Assembly: GCA_027487585.1 (NCBI GenBank)
Contig: JAIYDH010000288.1
Coordinates: 1 to 43,583, forward strand
From: Rubrivivax sp.
Lineage (GTDB): Bacteria; Pseudomonadota; Gammaproteobacteria; Burkholderiales; Burkholderiaceae_C
DNA length: 43,583 nt
Direction of reading: 5' to 3'
Shown: piece by piece, positions 34,214 to 43,583 of the stretch
Layout: the number at the start of each line of letters is the position of its first letter
How positions within the stretch are numbered: position 1 is the first letter of the stretch
Program-made: the position numbers and the translations under genes
The notes under the pieces: model-generated
The model's input: the letters and a program-made list of their open reading frames with translations, nothing else
Database searches by the model: none
What the model was told of the DNA's origin: nothing

Positions 34214-34246
34214 GCGGCACCGCCGTGCGAACCGAGGCCGGGCGTT

Positions 34247-34263
34247 CCGCCTCGTCGAGGCGG
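34247..34263. terminator. Possible hairpin between convergent hutF and kinase genes
   Basis: CCGCCTC (34247-34253) and GAGGCGG (34257-34263) pair perfectly over a GTC loop. No T-tract follows on either strand, so intrinsic termination is doubtful; a Rho-dependent end or another use is possible. Confidence 0.3.
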
Positions 34264-34329
34264 GTGCACGCGAGCCCTCATCTGCAGCCCATGATGAAGG
34301 CCCTGATCAGCAGCTGAGATCCCAACCCG

Positions 34330-36768
34330 TCAGGGCTTGCCCTTGCCCGCCTTGTCGCGCAGTTGCTCCGCCAGCGCATTGATGCTGCGCGCCATCTGGC
34401 CGAACTCGTCGCCGCGGGCAAAGCGCAGCTTGGTGTCGTCGATGTCGCCGGCCTTCAGGTCGGCCAGGGCACCTGTGAGCTGACGCAGCGGCCTTGCGAA
34501 GCTGCGCGCGAACCACCAGCCAGCCGCCGCGGTCGCCAGCACCGCCAGCAGGATACCGCCCGCCAGCCAGACGCTCAGCCGCTGCAGCGGCGCCACGATG
34601 GCGCGGCGATCCTCGGTCACCGCCACGACCCAGTCGTGCCCTGCCACGGGCGCGTAGCCGGCCACCGCCGCCAGGCCGCTGCTGACGGAGGCGTACTCGA
34701 GCATGCCGCTCTTCTGCGCCCCCAGCAGCACCGATGCCAGCTGCAACTCGCCCACCGCGGGCACCTCGTCGCGCCGGAAGCGCTGGTCGGCGCGGATGGC
34801 CGCCAGTTTGTCGGGCGCCAGCGGCACCAGGCTGCGGTGGCGCTGGTCGGCATGCGGGTGGTAGACGAAGACGCCGTCGCCGTCGACCAGAAACGGCGTC
34901 AGCTGCCGGCCGGCGCCGGCCTGCGCCTGCTCGAGCGCGCGCACGATGGGGTCGCCCGATAGGCGCAGCACCATCACGCCGACGATGCCGCCGGCACCGC
35001 CGCGCACCGGCTCGGCGATGTCGACGTGCGTGGCGCCGATGCTGTTGCCGGCGATCAGCGTGCTGGTGTGGCCGCGGCCCTGCATCGGCTGCGTGAAGTA
35101 CGGGCGCAGCGCGTGGCTGGTGCCTTGCGTGCCGAGGTCGGACGCCATGGCGGCCAGCCCGGCGCCGTCGAGCAGCATCAGGCTCTGCACGCCCGAGCCG
35201 GGCTGCACCTGGCGCAGCAAGCGGTCGCGCAAGGCCGCACGGGCCGGCTCGGTGGGCCGGGCCAGCCAGGCGCCGAAGGCGGCTTCTGAAGCCATCTGGC
35301 GCGCCTGCTCGCGGCCACGCTGCACGTAGACCGCCACGTCGGACGCGGCATGCGTGGCCACGTTCTGCAGAAACCGCGATTCGGCGGCCACGACGGCGTC
35401 GCGCGCGCTGCCCAGGTTGAGGGCGGCCACCACCGCCACCGGCAACACGCCGGCCGCCACCAGGGCCACCCCGGCCTTCACGGCCAAGGGCCAGTCGCGC
35501 GGGTGCAGCAGGCGCTGCGCCTTCGATCGCATGACGCGCGCGTGCGTCGGCATCGACTGCTCCTGCGTCACCTCCCGCCGCTCGTTGCGGCGGCGTGCGG
35601 CCTCGAAGCGGCGCGTCGCCGCCGGGTGATCGGCCAGCAGCGCCTGGCGCCACTCGGCCACCGAGCGTGGGCGCTTGGCGGGGTCGGTGGCCATGGCCCA
35701 GTCGATGGCCTTCAGGAAGGCTTCGCCGAAGACATCGCGCCCGGCCTCGACCGCGCGGCTGTAGGCCTTGGGATCGGCCTTGCGGGTTTCGGCGTCGGGC
35801 GGCTTCTTGCCGCTGACGCACCAGTACAGCGTGGCGCCTAGCGCGTACAGGTCGGTCCAGGGGCCTTGCTCGCCGAGGCCGTATTGCTCGATCGGCGCAT
35901 ACCCGGGCGTGACGACGACCAGCCCATCGGGGGCCATGCCGGCCGCCTGCGCGGCGCTGCCAAAGTCGAGCAGCACCAGGCTTCCGTCGGACGAGCGCAC
36001 CTGGATGTTGTCGGGCTTGATGTCGCGGTGCAGGAAGCCCGCCTCGTGCACGGCTGCCAGGCCGTCGAGCAGCGGCAGCAGCAGTTCCACCAGCGCCTTT
36101 TCGCCGAGCTTGCGGTGCTCAGGCCACCAGTTCTTGAGCGGCTCGCCCTTCTCGACCTCGAGCACCATGTAGGCGGTTCGGTGGGCCTCGAAGAAACGGA
36201 CCACGCGCACGATGGCGCGGTGGCGGAACGAGGCCAGCGTGCGGGCCTCCACCAGGAATGCATCGAGTCCCTTGCGGTATCGCGGCAGGTATTCGGTGGC
36301 GGCGGGCGACACGGTGCCGTCGGCCGAGCGGAACACGATGTCCTGCGGCAGGTATTCCTTGATGGCCACCGCGGCGTGCAGGTGCACGTCGGTGGCGAGA
36401 TAGGTGACGCCGAAACCGCCTTCGCCGAGCACGCCGTCGATGCGGTACTCGTGCAGCTGCAGGCCTGGTGGCAGTGGCCCAGCGGTGACGCCGGCCCCTC
36501 GACGATGTCGTGGCAAAGGCTCGCCGCCGGGCGGCAACAGCACCACGGTGGTGTCGGCGCCGCCATCGCGCAGCATGGGCCGCAGCACGGACTTGTCGCG
36601 GTCGGCCTCGTGCATCGCGGGCCGCTCAGTCGGCTTTGGAGCGCCGGCGCGATCGAGCGGTGTGGTGCGGTCGTGCAGCGTGTCGTCGTTCACCCTGAGC
36701 CCTTGTGCTGCCTGAACCGGTGGTGCCACGAACCCGGTGCGCCGCCGCACCGGTGATCCTCCTCTCAT
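34330..36768 (-). CDS. Membrane sensor Ser/Thr protein kinase with C-terminal Cache-like and HAMP domains
   Basis: Predicted protein of 812 residues. The N-terminal 100 residues are polar. The kinase domain spans about 108-385: GEGGFG at 115-120, Lys137 in AIKEYLP, HRDIKPDN at 247-254 and DFG at 268-270. A basic linker leads to TM1 (about 428-450), a periplasmic sensor-like region (about 455-730, Cache-like, with VVAVTEDRRAIVAPLQRLS near its end), TM2 (about 735-757) and a HAMP domain that ends the protein. The ATG at 36768 has GAGG 8 nt upstream. A GTG at 36750 with AGGAGG before it is an alternative, and an ATG at 36813 is less likely. The order kinase, sensor, HAMP with no output module after HAMP is unusual. 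Confidence 0.84.
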   Translation of the reverse strand: MRGGSPVRRRTGFVAPPVQAAQGLRVNDDTLHDRTTPLDRAGAPKPTERPAMHEADRDKSVLRPMLRDGGADTTVVLLPPGGEPLPRHRRGAGVTAGPLPPGLQLHEYRIDGVLGEGGFGVTYLATDVHLHAAVAIKEYLPQDIVFRSADGTVSPAATEYLPRYRKGLDAFLVEARTLASFRHRAIVRVVRFFEAHRTAYMVLEVEKGEPLKNWWPEHRKLGEKALVELLLPLLDGLAAVHEAGFLHRDIKPDNIQVRSSDGSLVLLDFGSAAQAAGMAPDGLVVVTPGYAPIEQYGLGEQGPWTDLYALGATLYWCVSGKKPPDAETRKADPKAYSRAVEAGRDVFGEAFLKAIDWAMATDPAKRPRSVAEWRQALLADHPAATRRFEAARRRNERREVTQEQSMPTHARVMRSKAQRLLHPRDWPLAVKAGVALVAAGVLPVAVVAALNLGSARDAVVAAESRFLQNVATHAASDVAVYVQRGREQARQMASEAAFGAWLARPTEPARAALRDRLLRQVQPGSGVQSLMLLDGAGLAAMASDLGTQGTSHALRPYFTQPMQGRGHTSTLIAGNSIGATHVDIAEPVRGGAGGIVGVMVLRLSGDPIVRALEQAQAGAGRQLTPFLVDGDGVFVYHPHADQRHRSLVPLAPDKLAAIRADQRFRRDEVPAVGELQLASVLLGAQKSGMLEYASVSSGLAAVAGYAPVAGHDWVVAVTEDRRAIVAPLQRLSVWLAGGILLAVLATAAAGWWFARSFARPLRQLTGALADLKAGDIDDTKLRFARGDEFGQMARSINALAEQLRDKAGKGKP

Positions 36769-36802
36769 GATACGGCCCTCGGTTACCCGTCCGAACCGCC
36801 AG

Positions 36803-36823
36803 GTATGTATCATTCGTACGTAC
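36803..36823. promoter_or_regulatory. Inverted repeat upstream of vapB, possible autoregulatory operator
   Basis: GTATGTA (36803-36809) and TACGTAC (36817-36823) are complementary at six of seven positions across a 7-bp gap. A -10-like TATCAT (36808-36813) overlaps the repeat. VapB-type antitoxins commonly repress their own operon through such repeats. The site also lies just upstream of the divergent kinase gene and could affect it. Binding is inferred. Confidence 0.45.
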
Positions 36824-36852
36824 TTAGTCGATCAGACAGCCCGAGGCACGCC

Positions 36853-37110
36853 ATGGAAGCCACCGTCGCCGAACGCGGCCAGATCACCTTGCCCAAGGCC
36901 GTGCGCGACGCACTGGGCCTGAGCAAAGGCACCAAGCTGAAGGTCGAGCTCGACGGCGGCCGCATCATCCTGCGCAAGGAGGTCGACGACGCGCTGTCGA
37001 AGCTGCGCGGGCGCTTCAAGCTGGCCGACGGCTTTGCCAGCACCGATGACGCGATGCGCGCCATCCGTGGCCACGCGCCGGGCGACCCGTACCTGCCACC
37101 CGACGAATGA
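36853..37110 (+). CDS. vapB: VapB-type antitoxin, AbrB/SpoVT fold
   Basis: DNA-binding antitoxin of 85 residues. The AbrB-type swapped-hairpin domain is at about 1-45, with VAERGQITLPKAVRDALGLSKGTKLKVEL. The C-terminal 40 residues, ending DPYLPPDE, would bind and block the toxin. The ATG at 36853 has GAGG seven nt upstream; the in-frame start at 36805 would read through the promoter repeat. The stop overlaps the toxin start as ATGA, the classic order and spacing of antitoxin before toxin. Confidence 0.9.
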   Translation: MEATVAERGQITLPKAVRDALGLSKGTKLKVELDGGRIILRKEVDDALSKLRGRFKLADGFASTDDAMRAIRGHAPGDPYLPPDE

Positions 37111-37508
37111 TCGCCACCGACTCGTCCGTGCTGATCGATGTCATCGGCGGCGGCCCGCACGCCGATGCCGCCACCGACGCCATCCGCGCCGCCCTGCACG
37201 CCGGCCCTGTGGTGCTGTGCGAGGTGGCACTGGCTGAGTTGTGCACCTCGCTGCAGGGCGGCTCGCAGGTGCTGGAACACCTCGAGTCCGTGGGCATCGT
37301 CTACAGCGCCATGGAACCCAAGGCCGCGCTGCGTGCCGGCGAGATGCAGCGCCGCTACCGGCAGCGCGGCGGCAACCGCAGCCGCACGGTGGCCGACTTC
37401 CTGATCGGCGCCCACGCCATGATGCAGTGCGATGCGCTCATCACCCGCGACGCCGGCTTCTACCGCGACTACTTCAAGGGCCTGAAGGTCATCGTGCCGC
37501 AGGCCTGA
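37107..37508 (+). CDS. vapC: VapC-type toxin, PIN domain ribonuclease
   Basis: Predicted PIN-domain endoribonuclease of 133 residues. All four acidic metal-site residues are visible: Asp5 in ATDSSVLID, Glu44 in ALAELC, Asp97 in [10 protein letters not shown] and Asp115 in [12 protein letters not shown]. It is therefore probably active. It is coupled to vapB by an ATGA overlap and ends 70 nt before acnB. RNA target unknown; many VapC toxins cut initiator tRNA or the sarcin-ricin loop. Confidence 0.92.
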   Translation: MIATDSSVLIDVIGGGPHADAATDAIRAALHAGPVVLCEVALAELCTSLQGGSQVLEHLESVGIVYSAMEPKAALRAGEMQRRYRQRGGNRSRTVADFLIGAHAMMQCDALITRDAGFYRDYFKGLKVIVPQA

Positions 37509-37578
37509 ACCCGACGGCTGTTGTGCTGACGTCAGCCTCGACTCCCACACTGTCCCCCGATTCATCCAGGAGCACCCC

Positions 37579-40170
37579 ATGCTGCAAGCCTATCGCCAAC
37601 ATGCCGCCGAACGCGCCACGCTCGGCATTCCGCCGCTGCCGCTCGATGCCAAGCAGGTGGCCGCGCTGATCGAGCTCATCAAGGCCCCGCCGGCCGGTGA
37701 AGAAGGCTTCCTGCTGGAGCTGCTCACGCACCGCGTGCCCCCCGGCGTGGACGACGCCGCCAAGGTGAAGGCCAGCTTCCTGGCCGCTGTGGCGCACGGC
37801 GATCTCAGCGTGGCCCTCATCAGCCAGGCCAAGGCGACCGAGTTGCTCGGCACCATGGTCGGCGGCTACAACGTGCACCCGCTGATCGAGCTGCTCGACA
37901 AGCCGGCCGTGGCGCCCATCGCCGCCGAGGCGCTGAAGAAGACGCTGCTGATGTTCGACTTCTTCAACGACGTGGCCGAGAAGGCGCGCGCCGGCAACGC
38001 ACACGCCCAGGGCGTGATGAAGAGCTGGGCCGATGCCGAGTGGTTCACCACCCGGCCCGAGGTGCCCAAGACCATCACCGTGACCGTGTTCAAGGTGCCC
38101 GGCGAGACCAACACCGACGACCTGAGCCCAGCGCCCGACGCCTGGAGCCGCCCGGACATCCCGCTGCACTACCTGGCGATGCTGAAGAACACAAGGCCCG
38201 ACGCTGCCTTCAAGCCCGAGGAAGACGGCAAGCGCGGCCCGATGCAGTTCATCGAAGACCTCAAGAAGAAGGGCCACCTGGTGGCCTACGTGGGCGACGT
38301 GGTCGGCACCGGCTCCAGCCGCAAGAGCGCCACGAACAGCGTGATCTGGGCCACCGGTCAGGACATCCCCTTCGTGCCGAACAAGCGCTTCGGCGGCGTC
38401 ACGCTCGGCGGCAAGATCGCGCCGATCTTCTTCAACACGCAAGAGGACTCGGGCAGCCTGCCCATCGAGGTGGACGTGAGCGCGCTCGAGATGGGCGACG
38501 TCATCGACATCCACCCCTACGAAGGCCGCATCACCAAGGCCGGTGCCACGGTGGTGGAGTTCAAGCTGAAGAACGAGGTGCTGTTCGACGAGGTGCGCGC
38601 CGGCGGCCGCATCAACCTGATCATCGGCCGCAGCCTCACGGCCAAGGCGCGCGAGTTCCTGGGCCTGCCCGCCAGTGCCGTGTTCCGCCTGCCGCAGCCG
38701 CCGGTGGCCACGAAGGCCGGCTTCACGCTGGCGCAGAAGATGGTGGGCCGCGCCGTTGGTCTGCCTGAAGGCCAGGGCGTGCGCCCCGGCACCTACTGCG
38801 AGCCGAAGATGACGACCGTCGGCAGCCAGGACACCACCGGCCCGATGACACGCGACGAGCTCAAGGACCTGGCCTGCCTGGGCTTCAGCGCCGACCTCGT
38901 GATGCAGAGCTTCTGCCACACCGCCGCCTACCCCAAGCCGGTGGACGTGAAGACGCACCGCGAGCTGCCGGCCTTCATCAGCAACCGCGGCGGCGTCAGC
39001 CTGCGGCCGGGCGACGGCGTCATCCACAGCTGGCTCAACCGCCTGCTGCTGCCCGACACCGTGGGCACCGGCGGCGACAGCCACACGCGCTTTCCGATCG
39101 GCATCAGCTTCCCCGCCGGTTCGGGCCTCGTGGCCTTTGGTGCCGCCACCGGCGTGATGCCGCTGGACATGCCCGAGAGCGTGCTCGTGCGCTTCAAGGG
39201 CCAGATGCAGCCGGGCGTGACGCTGCGCGATCTGGTGCACGCGATCCCCTACGCCGCCATCAAGGCCGGCCTGCTGACGGTTGCCAAGGCCGGCAAGAAG
39301 AACGTCTTCAGCGGCCGCATCCTCGAGATCGAAGGCCTGCCCGATCTGAAGGTGGAACAGGCCTTCGAGCTGAGCGACGCCAGCGCCGAGCGCAGCGCCG
39401 CCGGCTGCACCATCAAGCTCAACAAGGAACCCGTCATCGAGTACCTGACGAGCAATGTGGTGCTCATGAAGAACATGATCGCCGACGGCTACGCCGACGC
39501 CAAGACGCTGAAGCGCCGCATCGAGAAGGTCGAGGCCTGGCTCGCGAACCCGCAGCTGCTCGAGGCCGACCAGGACGCCGAGTACGCGGCCGTGATCGAG
39601 ATCGACCTCAACGAGCTGAAGGAGCCGGTGCTCTGCTGCCCGAACGACCCCGACGACGCCAAGCTGCTGAGCGAGGTGGCCGGCACCAAGATCGACGAGG
39701 CCTTCATCGGCAGCTGCATGACGAACATCGGCCACTTCCGCGCCGCGGCCAAGCTGCTGGGCGGGCAGCGTGACATCCCGGTCAAGCTGTGGGTGGCGCC
39801 GCCCACCAAGATGGACCAGAGCGAGCTCATCAAGGAAGGCCACTACGCCGCTTTCGGCACCGCCGGTGCGCGCACCGAGATGCCGGGCTGCAGCCTGTGC
39901 ATGGGCAACCAGGCGCAGGTGCGTGAGGGCGCCACGGTCGTGTCGACATCGACCCGCAACTTCCCCAACCGCCTGGGCAAGAACACCAACGTGTTCCTGG
40001 CCTCGGCGGAGCTGGCGGCCATCGCCAGCAAGCTGGGCCAGCTGCCCACCGTGGCCGAGTACCAAGCCGCCATGGGCGTGATCAACAAGGACGCCGCGAG
40101 CGTCTACCGCTACATGAACTTCGACCAGATCGAAGAGTACGCCGAGGCCGCCAAGGGCGTGGCGGCCTGA
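37579..40170 (+). CDS. acnB: Aconitate hydratase B
   Basis: Iron-sulfur TCA-cycle enzyme interconverting citrate and isocitrate, also able to act on 2-methylcitrate intermediates in some species, 863 residues (E. coli AcnB 865). An N-terminal HEAT-like region ([20 protein letters not shown]) is specific to AcnB and precedes the swivel domain. The cluster Cys residues lie in GSCMTNIGH and GCSLCMGN near the C-terminus. The ATG has AGGAG at 6 nt. The 70-nt gap from vapC contains no terminator I can see, so some read-through from vapBC is possible. Confidence 0.97.
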   Translation: MLQAYRQHAAERATLGIPPLPLDAKQVAALIELIKAPPAGEEGFLLELLTHRVPPGVDDAAKVKASFLAAVAHGDLSVALISQAKATELLGTMVGGYNVHPLIELLDKPAVAPIAAEALKKTLLMFDFFNDVAEKARAGNAHAQGVMKSWADAEWFTTRPEVPKTITVTVFKVPGETNTDDLSPAPDAWSRPDIPLHYLAMLKNTRPDAAFKPEEDGKRGPMQFIEDLKKKGHLVAYVGDVVGTGSSRKSATNSVIWATGQDIPFVPNKRFGGVTLGGKIAPIFFNTQEDSGSLPIEVDVSALEMGDVIDIHPYEGRITKAGATVVEFKLKNEVLFDEVRAGGRINLIIGRSLTAKAREFLGLPASAVFRLPQPPVATKAGFTLAQKMVGRAVGLPEGQGVRPGTYCEPKMTTVGSQDTTGPMTRDELKDLACLGFSADLVMQSFCHTAAYPKPVDVKTHRELPAFISNRGGVSLRPGDGVIHSWLNRLLLPDTVGTGGDSHTRFPIGISFPAGSGLVAFGAATGVMPLDMPESVLVRFKGQMQPGVTLRDLVHAIPYAAIKAGLLTVAKAGKKNVFSGRILEIEGLPDLKVEQAFELSDASAERSAAGCTIKLNKEPVIEYLTSNVVLMKNMIADGYADAKTLKRRIEKVEAWLANPQLLEADQDAEYAAVIEIDLNELKEPVLCCPNDPDDAKLLSEVAGTKIDEAFIGSCMTNIGHFRAAAKLLGGQRDIPVKLWVAPPTKMDQSELIKEGHYAAFGTAGARTEMPGCSLCMGNQAQVREGATVVSTSTRNFPNRLGKNTNVFLASAELAAIASKLGQLPTVAEYQAAMGVINKDAASVYRYMNFDQIEEYAEAAKGVAA

Positions 40171-40179
40171 TGGCCAGCG

Positions 40180-40206
40180 GGGTTGCGGGCCGTGCGCCCG
40201 CAGCCC
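40180..40206. terminator. Hairpin between convergent acnB and yqhA
   Basis: GGGTTGCGGGC (40180-40190) and GCCCGCAGCCC (40196-40206) form an 11-bp stem with one G-T pair and a CGTGC loop, 9 bases after the acnB stop. The T-tract is poor (TGTTC, then CTCTTTT), so termination strength is uncertain; it could serve both directions. Confidence 0.6.
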
Positions 40207-40219
40207 TGTTCAGCTCTTT

Positions 40220-40738
40220 TCAGCTCTTCTCGCGCGTCAGCCGCTCGGCGAACGAAATGCCGATCGCCGAGAGCACGAAGGTGAAGTGGATCACCGCAAT
40301 CATCGTGACGATCTTGATGTTCTCCATGCTCAGATCACCGCTGAGGTAGGTCTTCAGCGCGTGCACGCCCGAGATGGAGATGATGGCGAAGGCCAGCTTC
40401 AGCTTCAGGTTGTAGGTGTTGACGTGATCCAGCCAGTCGGGCTTCTTCATGTCCTTTGAGTCGAAGTGGCCGGTCGTCACGAACAGCGAGACGCCGGCCA
40501 GCGCCACCACCCAGACCAGTTGCGCCACCATCGTCATGTCGACGAGCTCGAGCACCTTGATGATGAGATCGATCTTCTCCATCTGCCCGAACATCAGCGT
40601 GTGGAAGAGCTTGTAGGTCTCGATCACGAACTTGCCGAGGATGCCGAGGATGATCGCCACCAGCCCGACATAGAAGAACAGCATCGTGAAACGCATGCCG
40701 TAGAGCAGCGAGCCGACGCTGGAGAGGATCTTTTCCAT
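40220..40738 (-). CDS. yqhA: UPF0114 family membrane protein (YqhA-like)
   Basis: Inner-membrane protein of 172 residues with four hydrophobic helices. It begins [20 protein letters not shown]; the family feature [26 protein letters not shown] is present in the third helix region. Function is not established. It is oriented against acnB and diverges from acnA. A direct 10-base duplication TTCAGCTCTT at 40209-40228 straddles its stop codon. The upstream GGGAA near the ATG may serve as ribosome-binding site. Confidence 0.88.
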   Translation of the reverse strand: MEKILSSVGSLLYGMRFTMLFFYVGLVAIILGILGKFVIETYKLFHTLMFGQMEKIDLIIKVLELVDMTMVAQLVWVVALAGVSLFVTTGHFDSKDMKKPDWLDHVNTYNLKLKLAFAIISISGVHALKTYLSGDLSMENIKIVTMIAVIHFTFVLSAIGISFAERLTREKS

Positions 40739-40881
40739 CTGGTTCCCAACTGGGTTTTGCGGAGCGGCCTTGCGGCTGGCGCTTCACAGCCCTGCCGTTC
40801 CTGTCATTCGCCCCGAGGTTTGCCAACCAGAATACCACCGGGCCCTTCGCTGCCGGGCGACGCCATGCCACGCGGCCTTCC

Positions 40882-40887
40882 CATAAT
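40882..40887 (+). promoter_or_regulatory. -10-like CATAAT upstream of acnA
   Basis: CATAAT matches five of six -10 positions, 27 nt before the acnA ATG. The leader would contain AGGAA (40905-40909) as ribosome-binding site. No good -35 is visible, so an activator may be needed. Confidence 0.4.
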
Positions 40888-40914
40888 CTGCCATCCGCTG
40901 CCCCAGGAACACCC

Positions 40915-43583
<2,669 letters not shown>

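Noticed and set aside
40209..40228. Direct 10-base duplication TTCAGCTCTT at the yqhA stop.
   Set aside because: Too short and isolated to mean more than a slip duplication; it does not change the protein beyond its end.

Overview
This is a GC-rich bacterial chromosome segment densely packed with ordinary metabolic genes. The protein families point to a betaproteobacterium, most likely Burkholderiales. The pointers are two aconitases (AcnB and AcnA) around a YqhA/UPF0114 protein, the HutF/HutG type of histidine pathway, a 447-residue ArgG, and Ser/Thr kinases with the AIKEYLP motif. This placement is inference. I see no phage, insertion sequence, CRISPR array, rRNA or tRNA.

Layout. 1-1947: a partial iron-type ABC permease and its ATPase, divergent from a Fur-box-like palindrome. 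2100-3539: S41 carboxy-terminal processing protease with a clear terminator. 3641-12308: a plus-strand run of LOG-family hydrolase, arginase, Amidase_3 protein, trypsin-like protease, FHA membrane protein, class-I glutamine amidotransferase and an orphan peptide-binding protein; three of these genes overlap by 4 bases. 12330-17111 (minus): EamA exporter, DUF429 protein, ligase-associated-type DEXH helicase and secreted thermonuclease, mostly coupled by 4-base overlaps. 17155-18186: asparaginase of the Rhizobium etli ReAV class, divergent from the EamA gene.

18187-18925 is the only long gene-free stretch. It holds two inverted, diverged copies of a roughly 220-235 bp element. Every predicted stem is kept although the stem sequences differ, and the single-stranded blocks are almost identical. 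A tandem pair of 26-nt hairpin repeats follows.

18926-28646 (minus): diguanylate cyclase, argG, type II NADH dehydrogenase-like protein, then an NMT1/SsuA-type ABC transporter continuous with hutH and hutU. 28670-28705 is a compact divergent control region with a perfect 12-bp palindrome placed in two overlapping promoters. 28712-34213 (plus): hutC, a phytanoyl-CoA-dioxygenase-like gene, hutD, hutI, hutG and hutF. The five enzymes complete histidine to urocanate, imidazolonepropionate, formiminoglutamate, formylglutamate, and glutamate plus formate. The dioxygenase and the transporter are the unexplained passengers.

34330-36768 (minus): a Ser/Thr kinase fused to a membrane sensor with a terminal HAMP. 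36853-37508: a VapBC toxin-antitoxin pair. 37579-43583: acnB, yqhA (convergent) and acnA, which runs off the window.

The most interesting items are the covarying inverted element pair, the dioxygenase and transporter in the hut locus, and a recurring -10-like hexamer 6-8 nt before start codons that suggests leaderless mRNAs. Coordinates and translations were read by eye; no database search was possible.
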